Below are positions 23,201 to 34,510 of a stretch of DNA of 64,000 nucleotides, one piece after another. Positions within the stretch are counted from its first letter, which is position 1, and each line of letters begins with the position of its first letter. The position numbers were made by a program, and so were the translations under genes. The notes under the pieces are model-generated. The model did not search any database, was not told where the DNA came from, and saw nothing but the letters and a program-made list of their open reading frames with translations. Origin of the DNA: Rhyacichthys aspro (lineage: Eukaryota > Chordata > Actinopteri > Gobiiformes > Rhyacichthyidae); assembly GCA_036850595.1 (NCBI GenBank), contig CM072168.1, forward strand, positions 19,958,936 to 20,022,935, in the 5' to 3' direction.

Positions 23201-26200
23201 ATAGTTCCCTGTTTTTGGACAGAAATGAGGATGCACAGGGATGATGCGCACGGATTTTAGTCACGTCTTTTTAAAGAAATCCATCTTGTGACGCAGTGTG
23301 ATTTATATAAGAGTCTTTAAAGCTGTTTTAATTCTCCCATTTCGTTCCGACAAAGCTCTTCCAGCCTTCAGCGTACTCAAAGTCTAAGAAAAGATCATAA
23401 ATGATTGAATTGTGGAGCTTTTAAGCACATAATCTTTTAGTTTGTTGAATAAATATGGATTATAATGTACTTGTTCCAGCCTCACACATGCCTTATTTAG
23501 TCTAAAGTTGAAAATCTATATAAAAAGTCAATATATAACAAAACAAAGCTAAGTTATTACGTCTTTGTGGTGTTGATGTTGTGTCTTCTCTTCTCTTTCA
23601 GTTCGAGACAGAAGGAAAAGCAACCACATAAACCATATCAGTCATGTAAGTGTGAAAACGAACAAGTTCAGTGTATTTACATTAAGTGTCCTGAACATCA
23701 CACATCATAAAAAGCCAAGAGACAAGCTGCAAAATGATTAAAAGTTTTAAAGAGAATGACTTTTGCTGCTTTCGTTGTGGTTAAAACAAACTCTGAAGAA
23801 AGTAAAGATGGGTTAACTCCAACATAAAGAACATAGTGCATTGTTATATTCTGTTTTGCTAACAAATTTAGTTTAGTTTATTGACATGCATGGACTGAAT
23901 TATTAGGCACTACTGGCAGATTTGTAAATTATTTGAAAATAGAGGTTATATTTTGTAATAATTGACCCTAATGGCAGAATTTACAAAGACAGTAGGACAC
24001 AAAATGGATCCCTGTGGAACACCAGAATACACAATCACGTTATGGGTCTTCCTTTTGACGACATTTACCTTTTTTCTGTCAAAATAAGAGCCTTTAATCA
24101 AAATGTGATGCATCCAGATAAAAAAAAAAGTCTCAGTTCGAGCTTTGTTTTGTCCTGGTTCAGTTTTTGTTTACAATGAAAATGGATCCCTGTGGCAGAC
24201 CAGAAAGAACTCTGCTTAAAAAAAATTGCCTCAAAAATACTAATTATCTGCAATTTTATTTTATTTATGTTATTATTATTTTTTTAATTTTTTAATCTTT
24301 ATAATTTCTCTTTTAATTAATTTATTTTTTTTTTATTTAATTTTTTTTTGTTTTTTTTATTTATTTTATATTTTATTTTTGCTTGTTTGGTCTCCAGGTT
24401 TCTCCAGGTCCACTGTCGAAGAAGTACAGCTCCTGCTCCACCATCTTCATCGACGACAGCACCGTGAGCCAACCCAACCTCAAAAGCACAATCAAATGGT
24501 GAGAAAATAAAATCACACAAACAACACAAAGCAGCTGCTGTCTAAATCCGCTTTCACAACTGTTTAATCCTGAACCTCCAAATTCGGGATATTCCCTTAT
24601 GATATGTAATCTGTTCTAAATAAATACAGATTTATGACCCATTTATTGAAATATTACACAAACTAATGAACTGTCGCTCTCTTTCTTTAGTGTGACATTA
24701 GCAATATATTACCACATCAAAAACAGGTGAGTCTCTTTCTCAGTTTTATCATATTTATCGTGTAATTTCATCTTATTTGTGATGGTATTCTGATTTAAAA
24801 TCTGTTTTTTTGTGTGTGTTTCAGGGACTCTGACAGATCGATGGATATCTTTGATGAAAAGTTGCACCCTTTATCAGTACGTACGAAAAAACAGCCAGCG
24901 TTTTTACTTTGCAATGTATTCACTGTTTATTTTTATAGTTTCCTAACGTAGTAGTCTATAGGTAATACTAATTAAGCTAAAGACACGCTGTATTTATTTA
25001 TTTTAGGTGTAATAAAACCAATCTGGGCCCCTATTTGTATAAAAAAATCTGCATTATTCAACAGAAAAGACTAAAACTGCTAAATAAATATGACCCAAGC
25101 CATTTTAAACGCGGAAGAGCTGCATAATTAAGAAATATTTGCATTATTTTAAAGCACTGAAAAAAAATAATATGAGCAAAATCAGCAGTGCTTTTATTTA
25201 GCAGTGTATTGATTTTTTTTTTTTTTTTTTGCTAAACTGACAGAAAAGCTCACTGCAAGCCTATACTAATTAAAGTATTTTAGATTTATTACTCATCTGA
25301 ATAAGCTGCAAAAATAACAAAACAATTATGACCTGAGAGTCTTCAATGTAATTAAAAACCAGCCATTAAACAGAAACAAAAATTAAGCCATTTATTTTCC
25401 ATATTTTGAGTTATTTAACAGTTAATGCTCAAATAAAAGCATTGTTTACGCATATTTTCGCTCCTTAATAGAGAATAAACAGTAGAGCAGTGAGTCCTGG
25501 TGTAATACATTTGCAACAGTTTAAGCAGAAGCCAATTATATCTCTTTATGAATATTTGATCATACATTATTTATTGTTATGTCTTGGAAAACTACTTGAA
25601 GAACTACTTGAATGAAACAATGCTGTAGTATTATTATTTAAACTGCATTTAAATGGGTTCAACAAGGACTAAACTAGGACTAAGACCAGGATTAAACACA
25701 GACAAAACTAGAGCTAAACATTAATGTTTAAGATAATACTCAAAACACATTGAAATAGATTTCCTGAGCTTATAATATAAATCTCAGACTCCTGGGGGCC
25801 ACATGAGAACTAGGGCGCAAATTTAATATTATCGCATCGAAATATCACAAAGAAATACCTAATTTTCCATGTGACAGACTCTAACTTTTCCCTGTTATTG
25901 TCTAAACAGAGCTTTAAATCAAAATGTTTTACACACAACCTAAAAAAGTCTAGTTTATTCCTACTTTTATTCCTCATTTCCTGGTTTAGTCCTGGGTTTT
26001 GTCCTGGTTCTGTTTTATATTAATTTAGCCGAAGCCGGTGACTGACTGAACTATTGATGGTGCAAATAAAACAGAAATAAACGCACAAAAAGCATCCATT
26101 TTTCACATGAACTGTTTGTTTTTCCAGAGAGAGCCAGTGCCAGACGACTACTCCAGATTAGACCCAGAACACAAGCTCATTTACCGCTTCGTCCGGACCC

Positions 26201-29084
26201 TGTTCAGCGCCGCTCAGCTCACTGCAGAATGTGCCATTGTTACTCTGGTACGTACATCCAGACACATTTATTTATTATATTATTATTACATTATTATTTA
26301 TTATACATTTTATTTGTTCTACGTGTGATAAAAAGTTTCTTGGGCGAAGAAGTCCATGAAATAGGTTGAATTTCAGTGTTGTTTCTCTGTTTATTTGCCA
26401 AAGCTGATCTTTTATTTTGTTTTTTGTGACACTGCACATGATTTTCAAACTTTTCCTGCCCTTTTACTTCATTTTATTACTTTTTAAACTTTTGAAATAT
26501 GCCTCATGGTCACAGGCCAAGCTCAAAAGTGCTTAATTTTGTGAAAAGTGCTTTTAAAATCCTTGAAATTATAATAATGAATACATTTTGGTCCAGCTCA
26601 GAGCCTAATAAAGTTTGAATAACTATGTTTTGGTAAAATATACAATGGACAGCAGCTGTAAAGGTTTGAAAAAGGCCTTGAAAGTGCTTAAAATGAGCCT
26701 CGAACCCTAAATATTGGACACTAGAGGGCAGTATATTCATGCCTTATTGCTTTCAGCATCATGACCAAATACTCTACACACAGTATATCCCAAAATAATC
26801 CACACTTTTTGAACACGTACCCAGGAATAACTAATATTTTAAAAGGTTTAAGGAGTTCTGACTCTAATTAATTGTACACGTGTTTACCCCTGTTTGCCCC
26901 AGGTGTACTTAGAGCGCCTCCTCACCTACGCTGAGCTGGACATCTGCCCCGCCAACTGGAAACGCATCGTCCTGGGAGCCATTTTGTTGGCGTCCAAAGT
27001 GTGGGACGACCAGGCCGTGTGGAACGTGGACTACTGCCAGATCCTGAAGGACATCACTGTGGAAGACATGTGAGTGCAGCCGAAAACAGACTCGACACAC
27101 AGTTGTGCACTCAATTTAAGACTATAATATCATAACTATAATATATGCACACATTTATTGACAAGTTACTGATAGACACAGGGCTTCTAGGCTTCAGTCG
27201 TCAATAAAACACAATAATTCAAAATGGTAGACAGGCAAACATCGATAACAGAGTCAGCTTTTTAATATAAAGTCTTTAAATTGAGGCTTTTTAGATGTTT
27301 TAAGGCCGTTTTTTTACCCTGACGGTGTAAAAAGAGGGAGAGAAAGTGAGGGTATAACAAAAAAAGCAAAGTGAGTCACAAAATGTCCTCCAGCTTTAAA
27401 GTTTTTTAATATTTTCATCAAAATATGTCAATCTTTCAGCTGCGTAATGTTAAATAAACCTACCATATGTGATTACCATGTGTGTAACCAGTGATACTCT
27501 TTAAACTAAGTAAAAGATCAGCTCAAATTGAATGTATTATTGTGGCTCTGGACTGATTTCCGCTGCTCGTGACTGTGGTGAATCGAAACTGAAGACAGAA
27601 CTTTTAGTAAAAGCATGTATGACCCTTGTCTAATATTATTATTGAGTTGCGCAGGAGAAGGTACATGCGTCTGCGAACACACGTGTAGTTTCAGAGACGA
27701 TCCGAGAGGTTGTGGTCGTGTGAAGAGCCCAGAGGCTGCATCTGGAGCTTTATTCCGTGCGTCTGTGTGTTTGTGTGAGTGGGCTGTAAGGGTCTTCTCT
27801 CATCCCGGTCTGACCTCCACTCTGCCTGCGCTGTTTTCATCGCTGCCACTGAAGTGTCTTTGTGAGCGGCTGCGTCGGGGAGGCTCTGATGAAGGGACGC
27901 GGGGAGGGTCTCGAGTGCTCTCATCGCTGCTGTATAATGGCCCCGGCTCTCGCCCGCTCCATTAGTTGCCCCGGGAGACCAGACATCACACACACACACG
28001 CTCGATCCAACCGCCTCTGCTCTGCATCGCTGACCAACAAAGCCTCCTGGATGCTGTCTCCGCGGAGACCGCCTCGATCCAGACGCTTTCTCAGGGCTTT
28101 TCTGGTGAAGAGGATGGAGGCAGTGGTCGGACGGAGACGAGGTGTTATTCTCCCGCTGAGTGGAAGTACAGACAATGGAAAACCTTAACGTATACCAGGC
28201 CCAACATATGCATCAATTCACTTCTGTTCTCTCATAATAACTCTTAAAATGGGAAAGATTTATACAAAAAAATCCAACTTCTCTGGTCTTCGAAAAGCTG
28301 GGAAATAGTTCATACATTTTTCAGGCTTGGATATTGAGAAAAAAGTTAAAAAACTGTTTGTAAAATAATAAAAGGTACTGGAAGTGGTAGTGGAACTCAA
28401 AGATTTGGCTCTGCACCAAAACAAAATCTGACTAAACTCATTTTTGTGATGTCAGTCTTCTGTAAAAGGGACACTTCATCCAATAAATTAACCTCTTTTT
28501 GATCAAACAAGTTTCATTTTTGAAGTATTCAGCAATTTAAACAAAGTCTTTTTTTATGCCACAATGGATTTAAATGAGACAAACTACATCCGGTATATGT
28601 CAACATGTATTTACTGCAGTAAGATGCTTGAAAAACATGAAAACACACCTTGAAAGAGCTTGAAAAGAGCTGGAATTTGAACTTAAACAAGGTGTAAGAA
28701 CCCTGTGTCTTTGTCCTTCTGCAGGAACGAGATGGAGCGTCACTTCCTGGAGCTGCTTCAGTTCAACATCAACGTCCCGGCCAGTGTTTACGCCAAGTAT
28801 TACTTCGATCTGCGGCAGCTGGCGGACGACAACAACCTGAGCTTCCCCCTGGAGCCGCTTAACAACCAGCGAGCGCAGAAACTAGAGGTCAGCAGCGCCG
28901 CGTTGACTTTCACGAACGTTATAAGTGTGTTTCTACATAGACTCTCTGTGTTTTTGATTCCCTTTAGGCCATATCCCGACTCTGTGAGGACAAGTACAAA
29001 GACCTGAGCAGAGCGGCCATGAGGAGGTCCTTCAGTGCGGACAACCTGATCGGTATACGACGCTCCAACGCTGTGCTCTCGTAG
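20261..29084 (+). CDS. ccnyl1: CCNYL1, cyclin Y-like protein 1
   Basis: Ten coding exons join in frame with GT/AG ends: 20261-20423, 23079-23153, 23602-23645, 24398-24498, 24691-24726, 24825-24876, 26128-26247, 26903-27069, 28725-28887 and 28968-29084. They encode 345 residues. The start MGNTLSCC has the N-myristoylation glycine (Gly2) and palmitoylatable Cys7/Cys8 of cyclin Y proteins, which tether them to the plasma membrane. The cyclin box spans roughly residues 175-280 (YRFVRTLFSAAQLTAE, LGAILLASKVWDDQAVWNV). The tail has the serine-rich RRSFSADN motif (Ser328/Ser330) that recruits 14-3-3 in the family. The ending IGIRRSNAVLS matches CCNYL1, not CCNY. Cyclin Y proteins activate CDK14/CDK16 and promote LRP6 phosphorylation in Wnt signalling. 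The next gene, fzd5, encodes a Wnt receptor. Confidence 0.98.
20431..20914. repeat. 31-bp minisatellite in ccnyl1 intron 1, about 15 copies
   Basis: Tandem units of the type AGGTGTATATCACAGGAAG plus AGGGGTCCACAC start 8 bases after the exon 1/intron 1 junction and run for about 480 bp. The centre (20600-20730) is degenerate, while both flanks are nearly perfect. A 217-codon open frame across it comes from the repeat and starts in the wrong frame of exon 1. Confidence 0.95.
20915..23078 (+). other. ccnyl1: Remainder of ccnyl1 intron 1
   Basis: Noncoding. It contains a family B repeat copy (22010-22330) with TTTTATCCAATCAGAAGAG and GTTAGCTCAGTAGGTTATG, plus a short direct repeat TGACGGGACAGAGCC near 22500. 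No other gene was seen. Confidence 0.6.
22010..22330. repeat. Dispersed repeat family B copy
   Basis: It parallels 33360-33640 in order and orientation: a GAGAAGTAAGTGATTT-like start, TTTTTATCCAATCAGAA and an end GCTCAGTAGGTTAKGTTTGTTT. Confidence 0.6.
24235..24380. repeat. T-rich low-complexity DNA in ccnyl1 intron 3
   Basis: Runs of T with scattered A extend to just before the exon 4 acceptor (TCTCCAG, 24391-24397). They may serve as a very long polypyrimidine tract. A second poly-T run is at about 25213-25230 in intron 6. Confidence 0.8.
24877..26127 (+). other. ccnyl1: ccnyl1 intron 6
   Basis: Noncoding. Segments at 25660-25710 (GGACTAAACTAGGACTAAG) and, in the opposite sense, 25965-26010 (CTGGTTTAGTCCTGGGTTTT) look like the two arms of a decayed inverted-repeat element. 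Confidence 0.4.
26500..26735. repeat. Dispersed repeat family C, old copy, with CTCF-like motif
   Basis: Blocks such as AAAAGTGCTTTTAAAATCCTTGAA and GGCCTTGAAAGTGCTTAAAATG resemble the family C copies at 28490-28705 and 57166-57640. At its right edge CACTAGAGGGCAG (26719-26731) resembles the CTCF core. Confidence 0.45.
27070..28724 (+). other. ccnyl1: ccnyl1 intron 8 with an internal CpG-rich segment
   Basis: Noncoding. The stretch at about 27640-28170 is clearly more GC- and CpG-rich than the surrounding intron and has overlapping chance ORFs on both strands. It is not a recognisable exon and may be an intronic regulatory element or alternative promoter. Repeat family C occupies the last 200 bp. 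Confidence 0.45.
28490..28705 (-). repeat. Dispersed repeat family C (hAT-like), abutting ccnyl1 exon 9
   Basis: It is the reverse complement of the repeat at 57166-57380 (shared TGCTTGAAAAACATGAAAAC and GGTGTAAGAACCCTG). Its outer end, CAGGGTTCTTACACC on the minus strand, resembles hAT-Ac type termini. It ends about 20 bp before the exon 9 acceptor. Confidence 0.75.
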
Positions 29085-30400
29085 GTCATAGGTCAAACCC
29101 CCGCCATCTGCGTCTCTTTCTCCAAAAACCCCAGATTTAACCCTCACACAAAGAGTCAGGACGTATCGGACAAAGTTGATCAAATTCAAGCTGGATTTGA
29201 GATTAAAACGGTTACTGAAAAGAATGGCTCTGAGGCTGTTGATTATTGACAAAACTAAATAACGGTTTCTCTCAAAAAAGTTAAGGTTGGAAAACACTGG
29301 CCTGGACTTTTTAATATTTTTGCATGGACTTTTACAGAAAAAAGGGGTTTACTGGAAAGTTTTAACCGTGGATGATCAAACTAGCTTTTAAAATCAGTAC
29401 AAGACAGATTTAAAAAGTGGGTTTACAATCTTTTAAGTCTAATGACTGCAGAAAACTTTAACCCGGCTTAACCTATTGCTTCAGGTTTTATTCACTCTTT
29501 ATTTATTCTCCTGTCGCCTGAAACAAGTCTCTAATTTAACAAAAAAACTAAGAGGAAAGAAAACAAAAAAGTCAGAACTCAGTATTAGAGCTGCATGATC
29601 TTACAATAACAAAGACTAAATTGTATTCAAATGTATTCAACTGTGGAAGAAATTGAGTTTTTGATAATCTTTTTAAGAAGATTACAAAGAGAACTTACTT
29701 TTGCACAAATGAGAATGAACAAAAACACAAAATATATCGACTTGTCTGTAAATAATCACAATTTGGAGAGATTTAAAAACAGATAATAGATGCATTTGTG
29801 TGAAGAGAAATAGTCCAAGGACAGAACAGGCTGAAACAGGAATCAGAGACGATATACGCTTCAGACTTTATTAACAATACTGCAACTATTTTAAAGAATA
29901 CAACGGTTTCTTTCCATTGTTTGGTTCACTTTGCTCCGATTTCGCTCGATGGAGTCATATTCTCACTTCTAACGTACAAGTTTTTTAAGTTTTAACTAAC
30001 TTAAGTGAATATATTAAAGGGAAATACTTACAGTAAAGATTTAAGAAGCGAAAACCATTGTGTCACGAACCAGACGTTTGTTTTGTGCCATTATTTCACG
30101 AGAAACTGTGAAGAGCCCTGCCAGTGTTATACAAACCTTGAGCGTAAATATATAAGTTCCAAAAACACTAAATAAGTCTTAGTCACAGCCTGAGAGCCAG
30201 AGCGGTTCAGTCAGACTCTTTGTTTACAGACTGAACCTGGTCTTTGAGCGAGCTCCGAACAAAACTACATAGAAACCGAGGGACTGCAGACGAAACACGG
30301 CCCTCCTTTTTGCTTACTATGTAGGCCACTAGCTGTGAAACCTGTCGTGTTTTTAACTCACATCATTTGCAGATGGAATATTTTAAATAAACACTAATCA
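29085..30400 (+). other. ccnyl1: Probable ccnyl1 3' UTR
   Basis: Noncoding sequence from the stop codon to the first good AATAAA (30386). No other feature was recognised. Confidence 0.45.
30386..30391 (+). terminator. Candidate ccnyl1 polyadenylation signal
   Basis: AATAAA in TTTTAAATAAACACT, followed by the GT-rich GGTGTCGTTAATGTGTCGTGTG. This fits the end of a plus-strand transcript. Confidence 0.45.
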
Positions 30401-30471
30401 TGAACGAATACTCGGTGTCGTTAATGTGTCGTGTGAAAGAAAAAGAAGACCCGTTTATGATCGAACGCAGC

Positions 30472-30477
30472 TTTATT
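30472..30477 (-). terminator. Candidate fzd5 polyadenylation signal
   Basis: TTTATT on the plus strand (AATAAA on minus) in GCAGCTTTATTCATGG. It would give fzd5 a 3' UTR of about 4 kb, comparable to the long vertebrate FZD5 3' UTR. Other TTTATT sites occur nearer the stop. Confidence 0.35.
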
Positions 30478-31180
30478 CATGGACACATAAACATCTGAAA
30501 CTAAAATAAAACTGTCATCAAAGTCGATAAAAGCTTGAACAATGTGCCGTAAAAGACAAACTCTGTTATATCGATATTTACAGATGCACCAAAGTCACAC
30601 ACATTCACTCAAACTAATAAATTAATGACACTGTGAAACAACAGGGCGTAAACCACACATAATTTAAGTAATCCCAAATTAAATTTATAAAGAAAATAAC
30701 CAAAAGAGACATTGGAATTCAGTGGAAGTCTTTTCACTTTGATTTAAAAGGTAAAATAAGCTGGGTTCCCTTCTTTCATCCTCTTTTTGTGCTCATCAGA
30801 GTCTAGTTTAAATCAGGATTGCTCTGAGTCCACTCTGAACTGAGATTTACTGTATTATATTTTGTTTTGAGAGCTCTGACACTCCAAAACGTCTGTGAGG
30901 ACTCAATCTCTTGTGAAGGGTTGTCTATATGCCCAAAGCATCTCCAGAAAAAACATAAATAAATAAATGATCGATCTGTGTCTCAGTATTTGCCATAATT
31001 GCAAACTTAAGGCTTATTTTTTACTGAAAATACTGTGTCGTCTTTTAATAAGAAGAAATCTAAATGTGCAGAGGATTAATTGAATATTTAAAATTGGCAA
31101 AAAAAATAAACCCCAGGAGCCGAGAATGAGTGTTTTCTTTGTGTCTAAGTCTAATGTAAAGACAGCAGCTCCAGTGTTGA

Positions 31181-31194
31181 CCAGCAGGGGGCGC
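31181..31194 (+). promoter_or_regulatory. Strong CTCF consensus match between convergent genes
   Basis: CCAGCAGGGGGCGC matches the vertebrate CTCF core at every defined position. It lies between the convergent 3' ends of ccnyl1 and fzd5, a common place for a chromatin boundary. Confidence 0.6.
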
Positions 31195-33359
31195 AAACAC
31201 ACAGTTACAGCCTCCATCAAAGCCTTCGAGTGCTTTACTTTTGGACCAAACTAGTTCAGCACAAACGCACATTTTAGAAGGTTGTATAAAACGGGCGTCC
31301 ACTGTTTAAGACATCATTTTCCAGTTGTTTTTCCAATTTAAACGACAAACCCTAAAGTCACATGGTCTGTTTTTGTTTGTCATGGACAGCAGTTGTTCGA
31401 TACCAATTTGGAGAGCCATTAATAAAGACTCTAGAAATTGTTATAAAGAGGTTATAAACTGGTTATTGCTACATTTATAACGCTTAAAAATCGTTAAAAA
31501 CTCTCTTATAACATAAAAGGGAGATTGCTTATCAAATACTGAGCCTATCACTTTCAAATAAATATAAACCTGAAAATAATCAATTCATAATCATTTTCTA
31601 AATGTTGGAACACAGCTCAAAAATTCTCTATTTGTGAATATATTCTGAGTTTGTTAAACGAGCCAAAAACATTATTACTACAAACATAACACTTATAAAG
31701 CATTAATAAACGTCTGTGACATTAGATAAAAAGAGGAAAGTGATGTAACGACATGTAAACAATTATATTATAACCCATTTATAAACCGAGACACTTTCTA
31801 AAGTTGCACCCACAACTCAAATCTTTTTAAATGAGAAGCATTATGAATTAAATATGCATCTTTTTTCTTTACTTACAAAGTTTGGCATTTTTTTAGAGTA
31901 ACTCAATCATTATAAAGGGCTTACAAATGGTCTATAAACAGGTTATAAACATTTTAAAATCATTAAAACCTTCTTATATGGCATTAGATTAAAGGAAAAT
32001 GAAGACCTGTTTCTTGCCAAATACTGAGACCACAATTACAACCTGTTGAAAGAGCTTATTATTGACTTATATCCTGTTAAAAACATAATAATAACCAGTT
32101 TATTCCCTCTTTATTAAACATTTATAAACCATATATTGTAAAGTGGTGCCCACAGCTGAGGCAGATGAACACAAATATGTTCTGGATCTGTTTATACTCG
32201 GATAATTTCCTTCTTAAACAAACCAACATATCATTTTTGTAAGGATTACAGGTGAAAAAGTGTGTTACAGCAGTAAACTTTTTAAAATGCACGATTCATT
32301 TTCAATATATTTTAGTTTTTGTTTCACGTGAAGAAGTGATGTTGCATTGTTTATCCAAAATGAACTGCGTTTTAAACAAAATGGCCGCCCAAATTTTACA
32401 GACAGAACCTCTTGTTTTTGGGAGAATTATTTCATTTTTATCACAGAAAACACAGGTCTCTCAAACATAAACACATTTATGTACAGCTTTATACAGACTC
32501 ACCCCACTGTTATTTCTCATTTAGCTTTTATCATAAACTATCAGACTATACATCTATTTCACTTTACAGATATGTACATGAATAAATAAACATTTGTCTC
32601 TCTTTATCGAACCAGAGGAAGCAGGTTTGGACCATTATTTAGCTCTGTTTTTTCAGACTACGTTCACACTGCAAGGATTAATGCTTAATGTGTTTTTATT
32701 TATAACATCACATTGGATCTGAATTTAAAATGAGCACTGACCATGTAATTAGGCTTGTATTCAGTCAAAGCTATAATACCTTCTAATCTGTGGATTAAAT
32801 GTAATTAAAGCGGGGATAGGTGATTTTAAAAGAGAAATTTTGTTGAGAATTAAAGAGGAAAATGTAGGTTTTTAATAAAGAGCTCTTATAAACTGTACAT
32901 GTAGTCTAAGTTAAAATGTTAATATACAGTTTAGTCAAACAAAAGCTGAAAAATAAAGTTGGAAAGTTAATATTTTTGTCATTTCTGATGCTGATTATCA
33001 GAATATAGAGCTAAAAGAATATTATAAAGACCAATTGTTCCTGACACTGGCCTTGAATCCTCACAGTCTGAACGTAGCCTTGGACTAGCTTCAGTTTTAA
33101 CCGTTGCTACAAAGATTAGTTTAAGTATTGTATCCCTTTTTGTGCCTTTTATGCTTTTGTTAATGTGGCCATTGTTTTCCAGTTTAAGAGCTTTCCTCAC
33201 AGTACGATACTTTACAATATAATACAAAAAAAACCACTGTTTAGCTCCCATTAAAGTAAAAAGTGTAAAATAATTGGTAAATGCAAACAAAAGGCATGTT
33301 TCTCTCAAATTAGTTCACATTTTTAGTTGTAAAAAGAGCATGATCTGTGGGTAATGTGA

Positions 33360-33640
33360 TTAAAATGACATATTAAAGCATAAGTAAGGGATTTTTTTGT
33401 TTTGTTTTATAAAATATGGGTTAAATAGAGGTATATTCAAATAGAGAAAGGTGTTATTGAGTCAGTGTAATGTCTGTCCCAGGCTTTAATTTACAACATA
33501 GAGTCTATTTCCTGGTTTTTATCCAATCAGAACAGAGAATAGAGTGAAAAGATCAGGTGTAAACTAGCAGCAAGGACAGAGCTGGACTGGACTCTACAGA
33601 AGCCTTATGTTTGTAGCTCAGTAGGTTAGGTTTGTTTCAA
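33360..33640. repeat. Dispersed repeat family B copy
   Basis: It contains CATAAGTAAGGGATTTTTTT, TTTTTATCCAATCAGAACAG and GTAGCTCAGTAGGTTAGG in the same order as at 22010-22330. Confidence 0.6.
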
Positions 33641-34510
33641 TCATAACCACAAAAAGTCACATTTTTAACAAGTTAGTGAAAAATTTGAGAGACAGACACT
33701 TTTTGTTTGTATATATTACCATTTTTCTTGTTGAAGAATGATCTAACGCTGAAAAAAACTGTATTTTTTACCCTTTTTTGTCTAAAAGAGCATTAAAAAG
33801 AACTGGAGTGGAATATATTTTAAATGGTAGCACTTCTATTTCTCCTTTACTGAACCAAAATTGAGAGACAGACACTTTTTGTTTGTATATATAGCACCTT
33901 TACACACTGTTCTTTTAATATGAGCAAAGACTGGTGTCATATTCATTATTTAGTGGAGTAGAGTTATCCACAAGAACAATATAAATCAAAGAGCGAGAAC
34001 CAAAGGAGTGTAAGTGACACATAGAGTTTGTTTTTAGTAATTAAACAAAAATCAAGAGGAACGTAGGATTCAGTCAGAGCTAAAAAAGGCTAAAAGTGTA
34101 TTGTTTTAGGTTAAAAATTGGTTCCATTTTACTTTTTTAATAAAATAAAAGCAGGCAGGTTGTGTTGTTATTGTGGAGGGTCGGGTTTGATGCAGATTCA
34201 AGAGTAAAATCATTTTAAAGTTAGATCAAAAGGTTCAGGTACAATTTGACACACTTTTTGCTCTTTTCTTGTTTGGAATTTAGAAGGTCACATACCTTTT
34301 GTTGGATCTAATGCTTCCCAACATTTCATGCACTCACTCCCTTTTAGCTCCGACTGAATGTTTAGAGAGAGTCGTTTTGTTTTTGACCAATAATTAGCTT
34401 TAATTTCAAACAAAATGTCACTCACACCGTTTAGATCTCACCCCTCGACGTTGATCTGAAGAGCTCCGTCTGTTATTCTCACTTTATCTGAGTTCAATAG
34501 TCTTTTTTTC

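Larger units (their letters stand above)
30480..34510 (-). other. fzd5: Probable fzd5 3' UTR and intergenic DNA
   Basis: AT-rich noncoding sequence with a family B copy (33360-33640), a family A fragment (34090-34200), a CTCF-like site (31181) and a repeated 33-bp block (GAGAGACAGACACTTTTTG) near 33688 and 33852. No exon was seen. Confidence 0.45.

Noticed and set aside
27615..28247. ORFs of 84-116 codons on both strands
   Set aside because: They lie in a CpG-rich part of ccnyl1 intron 8, overlap in all frames and have no splice signals joining them to ccnyl1.
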